A model generated the notes under the pieces. It did no database searches, was not told the origin of the DNA, and saw nothing but the letters and a program-made list of their open reading frames with translations. Source: Campylobacteraceae bacterium (GTDB taxonomy: Bacteria; Campylobacterota; Campylobacteria; Campylobacterales; Sulfurospirillaceae). Taken from it: DNA of 64,000 bases. Positions 51,176-59,153 of this stretch are shown piece after piece. How positions within the stretch are numbered: position 1 is the first letter of the stretch; each line of letters starts with the position of its first letter. Where the stretch lies: contig JALUBH010000025.1 of NCBI GenBank assembly GCA_027050775.1, forward strand, positions 36,457 through 100,456, given 5' to 3'. The position numbers and the translations under genes were made by a program.

Positions 51176-51964
51176 ATGTTAAGATCGCTTTATACAGCAG
51201 CAACAGGAATGATAGCACAGCAGACACAGATAGATACAACCTCAAACAATATAGCAAATGTAAATACCATAGGTTATAAAAAACAAAGAGCAGAATTTGC
51301 AGATTTGATGTATCAAACTATGAAATATGCCGGTACCTCGACTAGTGATACCACTGTTTCGCCTACAGGCATAGAGGTAGGTCTCGGTGTCAGGCCGACC
51401 GCGATTGCCAAGCAGTTTACGCAAGGCAACTTCAAAGAAACAGGAAATCCTTTGGATATGGCGATAACAGGACATGGTTTTTTTCAGATAGAACTTCCTG
51501 ATGGAACCACGGCATATACAAGAAATGGCTCATTTAAGCTAGATGGCGACGGCAATGTCGTAAATAGTGATGGATACAAACTTACACCAAACATAGTGAT
51601 ACCGGCCGATACAACTCAAATCTCAATAGGAACAGACGGAACTGTATCTGTTATGGAGGCGGGTCAAACACAAATGTCTCAAGTTGGACAGATAGAGTTG
51701 GCAAATTTTGTAAATCCAGCGGGTCTCCATTCGCTAGGAGATAACAACCTTATAAATACAACTGCATCAGGTGACGCACTCACAGGTACTCCGGGACTTG
51801 ATGGAATAGGGCAGTTAAGACAAAATTTTGTAGAGATGAGCAATGTTCAACTTGTTGAAGAGATGACAGACTTGATAACAGGTCAAAGAGCCTATGAAGC
51901 AAACTCAAAAGCTATAACAACAAGTGACGAGATGCTTCAGACTGTAAATGGACTTAAAAGGTAG
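51176..51964 (+). CDS. flgG: Flagellar distal rod protein FlgG
   Basis: The 262-residue FlgG forms the distal rod. MLRSLYTAATGMIAQQTQIDTTSNNIANVNTIGYKKQRAEF (short: TTSNNIANVNTIGYKK) and MSNVQLVEEMTDLITGQRAYEANSKAITTSDEMLQTV (short: VEEMTDLITGQRAYE) are highly conserved. It starts 15 bp after the flgF-like gene, with AAAAGGA upstream, and shares its sigma-54 promoter. Confidence 0.96.
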   Translation: MLRSLYTAATGMIAQQTQIDTTSNNIANVNTIGYKKQRAEFADLMYQTMKYAGTSTSDTTVSPTGIEVGLGVRPTAIAKQFTQGNFKETGNPLDMAITGHGFFQIELPDGTTAYTRNGSFKLDGDGNVVNSDGYKLTPNIVIPADTTQISIGTDGTVSVMEAGQTQMSQVGQIELANFVNPAGLHSLGDNNLINTTASGDALTGTPGLDGIGQLRQNFVEMSNVQLVEEMTDLITGQRAYEANSKAITTSDEMLQTVNGLKR

Positions 51965-51969
51965 ATAGT

Positions 51970-52143
51970 GTGTTGATGCTACTGCCTTTTTTGGTTATTA
52001 TTCTTATCATAGTTGCTATAAATAATATCTATTATAGTGATGTAAAGCCAAAAAATCCCAAAGACTCTCTACATGTAGAGAAGAAGCTTGATAAACAGGA
52101 TGTAACGCAAAACTACCTTGATAAATATATAAAACAGCCATGA
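51970..52143 (+). CDS. 57-residue single-pass membrane microprotein between flgG and azlC
   Basis: GTG 51970 opens a 57-codon frame ending at TGA 52141-52143, which overlaps the azlC ATG (ATGA). The product begins MLMLLPFLVIILIIVAINNI, one hydrophobic helix, followed by a polar, charged tail with SLHVEK encoded by an exact copy of the palindrome. It fills the whole flgG-azlC gap in frame, and the overlap suggests translational coupling. No homologue is recognised, and no strong RBS is seen before GTG 51970 (ATG 51976 is an alternative). Confidence 0.5.
   Translation: MLMLLPFLVIILIIVAINNIYYSDVKPKNPKDSLHVEKKLDKQDVTQNYLDKYIKQP
52067..52080 (+). repeat. Exact copy of the CTCTACATGTAGAG palindrome
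   Basis: Exact 14-mer, extended to a 16-bp palindrome by T and A on the two sides. Encodes LHVE in the 57-residue microprotein. Confidence 0.85.
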
Positions 52144-52814
52144 GATTTTTTTCGATATTTAAGCTTACTATACCTGTGATGATGGGCTATATACCTTTGG
52201 GCATGGCTTTTGGATTGTTGCTATCGAAGATGATGATTCCTTGGTATTATGCTTTTTTTATGTCCACATTTATATTTGCCGGAAGCGGGCAGTTTCTAGC
52301 CCTCACACTTTTTGCTTCACAAGCTTCAATACTTGAGATAGGGATTGCTACATTTTTACTAAACCTTAGACATTCGTTTTATGGGCTGTCTATGGTGAGC
52401 ACATTTAAAAACTTTTCCTGGAAGAAAAACTACCTTATATTTGGATTGACGGATGAAACTTTTGCGCTTTTAAAAACAAGTGAGATAGAAGAGCGTGACA
52501 AAGAGAGAGTATATCTTATCATCACAGCTTTAAATCAAAGCTATTGGGTTATAGGGAGTGTGATAGGTGCAATCTTGGGAAATGTATTGCCTTTTAATTA
52601 CAAAGGCATAGAGTTTTCACTGACAGCTCTTTTTGTAGTTTTGTCGATTGATTTATACAAGAAAAGCAAACTGCACAAACCGTTTTTGATAGCCATAATC
52701 ATCGGTCTTGTCGGAATGCTAGGTTTTCCAAGTGATAAAATGCTCATACTTTCTCTTTCGCTGGCAGCCGCTGTTTTGATACTATTTAGAAGGAACTTAG
52801 AAGATGCAAGATAG
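52140..52814 (+). CDS. azlC: Branched-chain amino acid exporter, large subunit AzlC
   Basis: The 224-residue AzlC subunit of a two-part exporter of branched-chain amino acids and analogues. It has about seven hydrophobic segments, the N-terminal TIPVMMGYIPLGMAFGLL, FAGSGQFLALTL and LLNLRHSFYGLSM typical of the family. Overlaps azlD by 11 bp. It follows flgG and the microprotein on the same strand; whether it is read from the flagellar promoter is unknown. Confidence 0.9.
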   Translation: MRFFSIFKLTIPVMMGYIPLGMAFGLLLSKMMIPWYYAFFMSTFIFAGSGQFLALTLFASQASILEIGIATFLLNLRHSFYGLSMVSTFKNFSWKKNYLIFGLTDETFALLKTSEIEERDKERVYLIITALNQSYWVIGSVIGAILGNVLPFNYKGIEFSLTALFVVLSIDLYKKSKLHKPFLIAIIIGLVGMLGFPSDKMLILSLSLAAAVLILFRRNLEDAR

Positions 52815-53130
52815 TTATCTGATAGCAGGCATTGCCGTGGCCGTTTTTGCCACATTCCTCACTAGAGCTATACCGTTTATATTTTTTGCAAAGCGAAAAC
52901 CATCACCATTAATCAGATACATAGAGTGGAATATGCCGTTGATGATCATGGTAATACTGGTCTTTTATGCGCTAAAAGATGTAAAATGGAACCAATACCC
53001 CTTCGGCATAGCGGAGCTAATAGGAGTATCCATAGCCATACTTGCACATGTGAAGTTCAACAACGCCTTACTCAGCATAATAATCTCAACAGCAACATAT
53101 ATGTTTTTGATACAAAAAGTTTTTGTCTAA
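52804..53130 (+). CDS. azlD: Branched-chain amino acid exporter, small subunit AzlD
   Basis: The 108-residue AzlD partner, with three or four hydrophobic segments: FATFLTRAIPFIFF, IEWNMPLMIMVILVFYAL and ISIATYMFL-like end (here IISTATYMFL). It overlaps azlC by 11 bp, as is usual for the pair, and needs AzlC to form the exporter. Confidence 0.88.
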   Translation: MQDSYLIAGIAVAVFATFLTRAIPFIFFAKRKPSPLIRYIEWNMPLMIMVILVFYALKDVKWNQYPFGIAELIGVSIAILAHVKFNNALLSIIISTATYMFLIQKVFV

Positions 53131-53165
53131 AACCATTAAATCTTTGAAATAAAAGGAAAATATTT

Positions 53166-54326
53166 ATGCTGAAGATATCTGTCACCCTTTTCTTTGTAGT
53201 ATCCATCATATTCTCTACAATCTACACTCCACAAGCTATACTGCCGACATTAAAAGAGGTATTTGACATTAATGTTATGCAGACCAATTCTTTGCTTTCT
53301 GGTATGATATTTACTCTAATGATAGCAACACCATTTTATATTTTGGCTTCCAATAACTGGCAAAGAAAAAAGATTATGGCATTTTCAACTTTTCTTCTTT
53401 TTGTTGCTGTGAGTATATCAGCAATTGCTACAAATTTTTATATTTTATTATTTAGCAGGATTTTACAAGGTATATTTATACCGGGCATCACAGCTATTAT
53501 GTTGTCTTATGTTCAAGATATATACCCCAAGAGACATAGAGGTTTGGGTATGGGGATTTATATGGCAGCTACAAGTTTTGGAGCCGTTATCGGGCGATTA
53601 TTGGCTGGGTGGATTACATCTTTGTATTCTTGGAGAATTGCATTTGCAACTTTTTCAATTTTATTGCTTATAGCTTTGATAGTAATGATATATGCTTTGC
53701 CATCAACCCAAAATAGCATCATTAAAAAGATTATAAATAAAAAAATGATTTTTAATTATCTTTTTGATTTTAAGATTTTATCTATTCTTATCATTCCATC
53801 CGTAGTCTTTTTTTCATTTATGGCTATAACGACTTTTGCTACATATTATCTGTCTAAACCCCCGTTTAATCTTTCATCTGCTCAACTTGGCAATCTATTT
53901 TTGGTTTTATTCGTAGGTGTTTTTGTCAGCCCTGTTGTAGGAAAATACTCTGATAAAACAGGAAGAGTTAAGATTTTATTTTTTGGAATATCTGTTTTAA
54001 TTATCGGGATACTTCTTAGTTTGATTCAATCATATATTTTTGTTGTTATCGGCATAGGTTTGGTTACGGTTGGTATGTTTTCAGTACAATCAGTTGCACC
54101 GACTTATCTAGGGGATTTGGCACTAGATGATAAAACAACAGTAGCGATATTGTATCAAACATTTTTCTATTTAGGCGGAGCATTAGGAGCATTTGTACCT
54201 GCTTTTATCTGGAAAAATTATCAATATGAAGGTGTTGCAATATTGTCTATATTGTTACTTATAATTGGTTCAATACCTTTGATATTTTCGATTAATACGA
54301 GAGTAAAAAATTATAATAAGTTCTGA
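53166..54326 (+). CDS. MFS transporter (YnfM/multidrug-type)
   Basis: A 386-residue major facilitator superfamily protein with 12 hydrophobic segments. The loop between helices 2 and 3 is NNWQRKKIMAFST, and RILQGIFIPGITAIMLSYVQDIYPKRHRGLGMGIYMAATSFGAVIGRLLAGWI (short: GRLLAGWITSLYSWR) matches drug/H+ antiporters such as YnfM. Substrate unknown. It is somewhat richer in AT than its neighbours and stands alone, so acquisition by transfer is possible but not shown. Confidence 0.85.
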   Translation: MLKISVTLFFVVSIIFSTIYTPQAILPTLKEVFDINVMQTNSLLSGMIFTLMIATPFYILASNNWQRKKIMAFSTFLLFVAVSISAIATNFYILLFSRILQGIFIPGITAIMLSYVQDIYPKRHRGLGMGIYMAATSFGAVIGRLLAGWITSLYSWRIAFATFSILLLIALIVMIYALPSTQNSIIKKIINKKMIFNYLFDFKILSILIIPSVVFFSFMAITTFATYYLSKPPFNLSSAQLGNLFLVLFVGVFVSPVVGKYSDKTGRVKILFFGISVLIIGILLSLIQSYIFVVIGIGLVTVGMFSVQSVAPTYLGDLALDDKTTVAILYQTFFYLGGALGAFVPAFIWKNYQYEGVAILSILLLIIGSIPLIFSINTRVKNYNKF

Positions 54327-54401
54327 GAGATGAACAAAGTCTATCGAAAAGATTATAAAAGGTACTAAAATTGGAGAATTTAATTTTAAACTTTTATGTA
54401 G

Positions 54402-54407
54402 TATAAT
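54402..54407 (+). promoter_or_regulatory. Probable -10 box of ppaC
   Basis: TATAAT at 54402-54407, 25 bp before the start codon, within GTAGTATAATTCA. The 106-bp gap 54327-54432 contains nothing else that I can recognise. Confidence 0.5.
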
Positions 54408-54432
54408 TCAATAAAAAATAAAAGGTTTAAAA

Positions 54433-55350
54433 ATGTCAACTTATGTATTTGGTCATACCAATCCGGATTCTGATTCTATTGTTGGGGCCATATCTTTATC
54501 GTATCTTAAAAATCAGCTTGGTGAGGATTGTTTGGCTGCTAGGCAAGGAAAAATTTCTCCCGAAACACAGTTTATATTAGATAAATTTGACGGCAAACTT
54601 CCTTTATTGAAAACTTCTTATGCAGGAGAGAAAGTCTATATAGTAGATACTACCGATTTGGCAATTTTGCCAAAAGATATACTTGATTCTACTGTTTTAG
54701 GTGTTGTGGACCACCATAAATTAGGCGATCTTACTACTTCTACTCCGCTTGAGTGCTGGATCAGACCTGTTGGTTGCTCAAATACTATCATAAAGGAGAT
54801 GTATGATTATCATCATGTCGAGATTCCGGCAGATATTGCGGGGATGATGATGTGCGCGATACTAAGCGATACTGTTATATTTAAGTCTCCTACTTGCACA
54901 AAAGCCGATACGAAAGCAGTGAAAGAGTTGGCTAAAATCTGCGGTATTGAAGATTTTAAAGCGCTTGGTATGGAGATGTTTTTGGTAAAATCTGCAGTTG
55001 AGGGTACGAGTGCTAAAGACTTGGTTATGAGAGATTATAAAGAGTTCGATATGGGTGATTGCAAAGTCGGAGTAGGTCAGCTTGAAGTTGTGGATTTATC
55101 TGTCTTTGATGATAAAAAGAAGATGCTATTTGATGAGATGAAAAGAGTAAAAGAAGAGGGCGGACTGCACAGTGTGATAGTTCTCCTCACTGATATTGTG
55201 ACTGAAGGATCTTTGCTGTTGGTGGTTAGTGATGATGAAAGCAAAGTGGAAAAAGCTTTCGGCAAAAAACTAGAAAACCACGAAGTATGGCTCGAGGGAG
55301 TATTGAGCCGAAAAAAACAAGTTATTCCGTTTTTACAGCCACTTTTTTAA
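54433..55350 (+). CDS. ppaC: Manganese-dependent inorganic pyrophosphatase (family II)
   Basis: Hydrolyses pyrophosphate to drive biosynthetic reactions. The 305-residue cytosolic DHH-family enzyme has FGHTNPDSDSI at the start (metal ligands His and Asp), VDHHKLGD, ILSDTVIFKSPT and the C-terminal DHHA2 motif EVWLEGVLSRKKQVIPFL (short: LSRKKQVIPFLQP). Complete and of normal length. Confidence 0.96.
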   Translation: MSTYVFGHTNPDSDSIVGAISLSYLKNQLGEDCLAARQGKISPETQFILDKFDGKLPLLKTSYAGEKVYIVDTTDLAILPKDILDSTVLGVVDHHKLGDLTTSTPLECWIRPVGCSNTIIKEMYDYHHVEIPADIAGMMMCAILSDTVIFKSPTCTKADTKAVKELAKICGIEDFKALGMEMFLVKSAVEGTSAKDLVMRDYKEFDMGDCKVGVGQLEVVDLSVFDDKKKMLFDEMKRVKEEGGLHSVIVLLTDIVTEGSLLLVVSDDESKVEKAFGKKLENHEVWLEGVLSRKKQVIPFLQPLF

Positions 55351-55366
55351 GTAGTCAGTCACTTAT

Positions 55367-55403
55367 GACGGCTTTAGTTGTTGTTGCAAGAGCAAAAGCC
55401 GTC
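55367..55403. terminator. Hairpin at the ppaC / small exported protein junction
   Basis: GACGGCTTT (55367-55375) and AAAGCCGTC (55395-55403) form a 9-bp perfect stem; on the plus strand it is followed by TTCTTCT. It lies 16 bp after the ppaC stop but overlaps the 3' end of the convergent small gene, encoding its last residues. Likely a terminator for ppaC. Confidence 0.55.
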
Positions 55404-55592
55404 TTCTTCTAGTTTCTTGTTTTCCGCGTCTAGTTTTTTCTTATATTCTTGATATTTAGCCTCTTTTTCGCTCACAAAAGTGCTTTTTGATTTATTCCAT
55501 TGGAGTTCTTGTTTTTTGCTTTGATTTTGATCTGCTGAGAGAGCAAAAGAGAGAGCGGCTAAAATAAACAGCGCAAATATAGTCTTTAACAT
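55374..55592 (-). CDS. Small exported protein of unknown function
   Basis: A 72-residue protein with a signal peptide (MLKTIFALFILAALSFALSA) and a charged helical mature part (KEAKYQEYKKKLDAENKKLEEDG) that ends in CSCNNN. The CxC near the end could bind metal or form a disulfide. I do not recognise a family. AGAGGTATGCC precedes ATG 55592 (GAGG as RBS). The 3' end coincides with the hairpin at 55367-55403. Confidence 0.68.
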   Translation of the reverse strand: MLKTIFALFILAALSFALSADQNQSKKQELQWNKSKSTFVSEKEAKYQEYKKKLDAENKKLEEDGFCSCNNN

Positions 55593-55650
55593 GTGGCATA
55601 CCTCTAAGATTTATGTCTCATTATAACCAAAATATGCTATCATTGCGTTT

Positions 55651-56346
55651 ATGCAACTAATATCAATATCTAGTCTATTTTTTATGTTTATTCCTCTTAT
55701 TATAGTGGGTTTTGTCTATTTTTTATGGACACAAAACTATAAAGAGATAGGTTTGGCGACATTTAGGATGATAGCACAGCTTTTGATTATCGGTTATTTT
55801 TTGGCCTATATTTTTAAAAGCGAAAACTCTCTTATAGGTTTTGCCATAGCATTTTTTATGATTACAGTGTCTAGTTTTATAGCACTTAGAAATGTAGGAA
55901 AGAAAACCTTAGATACCTATGTGAAGTTTTTTATTTCCATTGCACTTGGTGGTAGTTTTAATCTTGTCCTGGTCCTGTTTTTTGTGCTCGATTTGCATCC
56001 TATGTATCAGCCAAGATTTGTGATTCCCTTAGCAGGTATGATTTATGCCAATTCGATGAATGCCATATCTTTGTGTGCAGAGAGATTTGAAAATGAGATA
56101 AAATCAAAAGATTATATAAAAGCAAGAGCGATATCATTCAGGGCATCATTGATTCCGCAGATAAATGCCTTTTTAGCTGTTGGATTAGTATCGCTTCCAG
56201 GCATGATGACAGGACAGATACTCTCCGGAGTCAGCCCGATTATAGCGGTGCGATACCAGATAGTCGTGATGGCGATGGTGCTTGGAAGTGCCGGTATGAG
56301 TGTGATGATATATCTATTTTTACAAGGAAAAAATCGTGGAATTTAA
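55651..56346 (+). CDS. fetB: FetB/YbbM (UPF0014) family iron-export ABC permease
   Basis: A 231-residue membrane protein with about seven hydrophobic segments of the UPF0014/FetB family: FRMIAQLLIIGYFLAYIF, IPLAGMIYANSMNAISL, FRASLIPQINAFLAVGLVSLPGMMTGQILSG (short: VGLVSLPGMMTGQILSG). In E. coli, FetAB exports iron and protects against oxidative stress. The ATPase gene fetA is not adjacent, so the partner must be elsewhere. It overlaps the next gene by 11 bp. Confidence 0.82.
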   Translation: MQLISISSLFFMFIPLIIVGFVYFLWTQNYKEIGLATFRMIAQLLIIGYFLAYIFKSENSLIGFAIAFFMITVSSFIALRNVGKKTLDTYVKFFISIALGGSFNLVLVLFFVLDLHPMYQPRFVIPLAGMIYANSMNAISLCAERFENEIKSKDYIKARAISFRASLIPQINAFLAVGLVSLPGMMTGQILSGVSPIIAVRYQIVVMAMVLGSAGMSVMIYLFLQGKNRGI

Positions 56347-56839
56347 GATAAAAGATAAGCAAAATATCTCCAAATGCTGTTTCGTATGCGGCATCCAAAA
56401 TAGTGTCGGTTTGAAAGCTAAATTTTATGTTAGTGATAAAGATGAAACCATAGCTCTTTTTACCCCAAGAAACAATCTCCAAAGTTATCCGGGAGTCTTG
56501 CATGGGGGCATATCGGCTACCATACTTGATGAGACTATTGGGCGAGCCATCATGAATCTTTATGGTCAAGATACTTTTGGCGTTACGCTAGAATTAAATG
56601 TCAAATATAAAAAGCCGGTACCTACTGATGTGGAGCTAAAGGTAGTAGGCAGAATCACAAATGACAAAGGCAGGATTTTTGAGGGTTCAGGAGAGATATA
56701 CCTGCCGGATGGAACTGCGGCTGTTACTGCTAAAGGAAAGTATCTAAAAAGAGAGCTAAAACAGATAACCGAAAGTGAATTTGCCAAAGATGAATGGTTT
56801 GAATCGGACGCCCAAAATATAGATAAAATAAATATTTAA
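56336..56839 (+). CDS. PaaI-type hotdog-fold thioesterase
   Basis: A 167-residue cytosolic protein of the hotdog thioesterase superfamily. It carries LQSYPGVLHGGISATILDETIGRA, the active-site motif with HGG and the acidic residue, and VTLELNVKYKKPVP (family strand). A Cys pair near the start (CCFVCG) is unusual and may bind a metal. Probably hydrolyses acyl-CoA; substrate unknown. Starts at GTG 56336 within fetB. Confidence 0.82.
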   Translation: MEFKIKDKQNISKCCFVCGIQNSVGLKAKFYVSDKDETIALFTPRNNLQSYPGVLHGGISATILDETIGRAIMNLYGQDTFGVTLELNVKYKKPVPTDVELKVVGRITNDKGRIFEGSGEIYLPDGTAAVTAKGKYLKRELKQITESEFAKDEWFESDAQNIDKINI

Positions 56840-56847
56840 TTTCTTTT

Positions 56848-56857
56848 TAGATAAAAT
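56848..56857 (+). promoter_or_regulatory. Probable -10 region for leuDB
   Basis: TAGATAAAAT, identical to the presumed -10 before atpB, lies 9 bp before the 120-bp inverted-repeat element. If used, the leuD mRNA would start within or just before the element and carry it as leader. Confidence 0.4.
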
Positions 56858-56865
56858 ATCATCTA

Positions 56866-56985
56866 TTAGACTTCTTGCAAGAGTTATATCATTGCTAAGG
56901 CTTCGCACGATGGGTGCCCCAAAATCAAAGATTTTGACCCAACGGCTGCAGAGCCGCTCAAATACAACTCTTGCAAGAAGTCTAA
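56866..56985. mobile_element. 120-bp MITE-like element with perfect 20-bp terminal inverted repeats
   Basis: TTAGACTTCTTGCAAGAGTT (56866-56885) and its exact reverse complement (56966-56985) bound an 80-bp core. The core has its own inverted repeats: GGGT...AAAATC-AAA-GATTTT-ACCC (56912-56940) and CGGCT-GCAG-AGCCG (56943-56956). No open reading frame lies inside. The size, perfect ends and lack of coding are those of a miniature inverted-repeat element or a relic of an IS; no clear target duplication longer than TA is seen. It stands between a promoter-like site and leuD. Confidence 0.65.
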
Positions 56986-57007
56986 CTTATAATACCAAAG
57001 GAATTTT

Positions 57008-57505
57008 ATGAGCAATATAAATGGTAAAGTATGGAAATTTGGAGACAATATCGATACAGACTTGATTATCGCGGCAAGATATCTTAGCACCTCCGACCCG
57101 ATAGAGTTGGCAAAACATGTCATGGAAGATGCAGATCCTAAGTTTGTGGAAAAGATGAGCAGAGGTGATGTTATAGTGGCTGGAGAAAATTTTGGATGCG
57201 GAAGTAGTCGTGAGCATGCTCCTATAGCTCTGAAGGCTGCCGGTATAAGTGCGGTCGTAGCCAAGAGCTTTGCTAGAATCTTTTATAGAAATGCTTTTAA
57301 TATGGGGCTTCCTATATTTGAACTTCCGCAGAGTGATGAGATAAAAGAGGGCGATATCATAAAGATAGACATGGAAAATGGAAAAATAATAAACAAAGAG
57401 AAGTCATATAGTTTTACCCCGATCCCTCCATTTATGCAAGAGTTGATAGCTAGTGGCGGTTTAATCAATTTTGCCAAACAAGAGTTGAAGGAAAATAAAG
57501 GATGA
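57008..57505 (+). CDS. leuD: 3-isopropylmalate dehydratase small subunit
   Basis: LeuD, with LeuC, isomerises 2-isopropylmalate in leucine synthesis. The 165-residue product is of the short (archaeal/epsilon) type: [19 protein letters not shown] at the start and the swivel-domain motif [19 protein letters not shown]. The large subunit leuC is not in the window. leuB follows with a 4-bp overlap. The RBS AAAGGA lies just after the inverted-repeat element. Confidence 0.93.
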   Translation: MSNINGKVWKFGDNIDTDLIIAARYLSTSDPIELAKHVMEDADPKFVEKMSRGDVIVAGENFGCGSSREHAPIALKAAGISAVVAKSFARIFYRNAFNMGLPIFELPQSDEIKEGDIIKIDMENGKIINKEKSYSFTPIPPFMQELIASGGLINFAKQELKENKG

Positions 57506-58572
57506 AGACTTACGATATAGCTGTTATAAAAGGTGATGGAATTGGCCCTGAGATTGTTGATGAGGCTATAAAAATTTTAGATGTTGTGTCAAAAAAAGAG
57601 AATTTCAACTTAAATTATAAAGAGTATTTGATGGGTGGATGTGCTTATGAGGCGACAGGAAACCCTATCCCTGATGAGACCATAGAGGGATGCAAAAAGA
57701 GTGACGCCATACTTTTTGGTTCGATTGGCGGCTATAAATGGGATAATTTGCCAAGAGAGTTAAAACCGGAAAGTGGACTTTTGAAGCTGAGAAAAGAGTT
57801 GGGCCTTTTTGCAAATCTTAGACCGGTTGCAGTTTTTGATGAACTGATAGAAGCAAGTAGCATGAAACCAGAAGTCATAAAAGGTGTTGATTTACTTGTA
57901 GTTAGAGAGCTGACAGGCGGTATATATTTTGGTGAGCCTAGAGTTAATGACGGACAAAAAGCTTATAATACCATGGTGTATTCTAAAGATGAAATCATAA
58001 GAATTGCCAAAGTTGCTTTTGAATCTGCCATGAAAAGAGATAAAAAAGTATGCTCGGTTGACAAAGCAAATGTTTTAGAGGTGAGTCGCTTGTGGAGAGC
58101 TACTGTAGAAGAAGTTGCTCTTGATTATCCCCGTGTTGAGCTTTCACATATGTTTGTTGACAATGCTGCGATGCAATTAGTGAGGGATCCGAGACAGTTT
58201 GATGTCATACTCACAGGCAATATCTTTGGAGATATTTTGAGTGATGAAGCCAGTATGATGAGCGGATCTATCGGACTTTTACCATCTTCTTCTATAGGTG
58301 GAATTGTCGGATTGTATGAGCCTATCCACGGTTCTGCCCCCGATATAGCCGGACAAGGCATAGCAAATCCGATAGCTACAATCTTGAGTGCATCCATGAT
58401 GCTTAGATACTCTTTAGGCAAAACGAAAGCAGCAGATATGATAGATAGTGCGATTAAAGAGGTGCTGAGTGAGGGATATAGAACTGCGGATTTGGCAAAA
58501 TACCACGCAAAAGTTGTCTGTTCTACTCAAGAGATGGGCGACATTATCGTAGAAAAGATAAAAAAGGCATAA
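57502..58572 (+). CDS. leuB: 3-isopropylmalate dehydrogenase
   Basis: LeuB oxidises and decarboxylates 3-isopropylmalate, third step of leucine synthesis. The 356-residue protein has [27 protein letters not shown], the catalytic Lys/Asp segments [17 protein letters not shown] and [14 protein letters not shown], and [21 protein letters not shown] (short: [13 protein letters not shown]). Complete. Coupled to leuD. Confidence 0.96.
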   Translation: MKTYDIAVIKGDGIGPEIVDEAIKILDVVSKKENFNLNYKEYLMGGCAYEATGNPIPDETIEGCKKSDAILFGSIGGYKWDNLPRELKPESGLLKLRKELGLFANLRPVAVFDELIEASSMKPEVIKGVDLLVVRELTGGIYFGEPRVNDGQKAYNTMVYSKDEIIRIAKVAFESAMKRDKKVCSVDKANVLEVSRLWRATVEEVALDYPRVELSHMFVDNAAMQLVRDPRQFDVILTGNIFGDILSDEASMMSGSIGLLPSSSIGGIVGLYEPIHGSAPDIAGQGIANPIATILSASMMLRYSLGKTKAADMIDSAIKEVLSEGYRTADLAKYHAKVVCSTQEMGDIIVEKIKKA

Positions 58573-58575
58573 TCT

Positions 58576-58821
58576 ATGGTAAAAACCCTGACTCTTGCAT
58601 CTATATACGAGCTTCAAGGATTAAAAACTGAAGCACTTGATATATATAAAGAGATACTTAAAAAAGATTCAAATAACAAAGAAGCAAGAGTTGCACTCAG
58701 AAGACTGAGTGGAATTAGAAAAAAGTATATTGGAGTTGATGAGCAGATGAAGGAATTTTTTGTAAATATGAAAAGCAAGGTGGAGTTTTTGGAGTTTGAG
58801 AGATGGTTGGTTAAACTTTGA
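58576..58821 (+). CDS. Small TPR-like protein of unknown function
   Basis: An 81-residue protein whose first 50 residues look like one and a half tetratricopeptide repeats (LASIYELQGLKTEALDIYKEIL KKDSNNKEARVALRRL, given here in two pieces). No signal peptide. It starts 3 bp after leuB and its stop overlaps the next start (TGATG). In C. jejuni, a similar small gene precedes the ciaD-cca-purU order as I recall. Confidence 0.65.
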   Translation: MVKTLTLASIYELQGLKTEALDIYKEILKKDSNNKEARVALRRLSGIRKKYIGVDEQMKEFFVNMKSKVEFLEFERWLVKL

Positions 58822-59153
58822 TGAGTGAGGGTGATATGGAACTAAAGGATATGATAATATCTACACTAGCAGAGCTAGAGGTAAGTGTGGAAAAAGAAGA
58901 TATGCAGGATATTCAAAAAAGAGAAACAGTAAAAAATATTGATGTTTCAAGTCCTATGGATATAGACAGTATCACTAGTAGCGAGAAGCAGTTTTATGAA
59001 AATATAAGAGAGAGGATTTTGGTCCTTTTTGAGGGTTTTCAGTCACCAAATAACAAAAATATAGAAGCAAAAGTTGATCTAACGCTAAACTTTTTGGAGT
59101 ATCTGTTAGCTACGATTGATGAGAGATTGGAAAATCTGAAAAACAAAGAGTAA
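58821..59153 (+). CDS. CiaD-like conserved protein upstream of cca (positional homologue)
   Basis: A 110-residue acidic cytosolic protein. The second half, FYENIRERILVLFEGFQSPNN and VDLTLNFLEYLLATIDERLENL, is the part that looks conserved (in pieces: YENIRERILVLFEGFQ; LTLNFLEYLLATIDERL). C. jejuni ciaD (Cj0788) occupies the same position before cca and purU as I recall; similarity is judged from memory. ATG 58821 overlaps the preceding stop; ATG 58836 with GAGGG upstream is an alternative start. Confidence 0.6.
   Translation: MSEGDMELKDMIISTLAELEVSVEKEDMQDIQKRETVKNIDVSSPMDIDSITSSEKQFYENIRERILVLFEGFQSPNNKNIEAKVDLTLNFLEYLLATIDERLENLKNKE

Noticed and set aside
53166..54326. MFS gene as part of a genomic island.
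   Set aside because: It is slightly more AT-rich, but there are no integrase genes, att repeats or tRNA boundary nearby.
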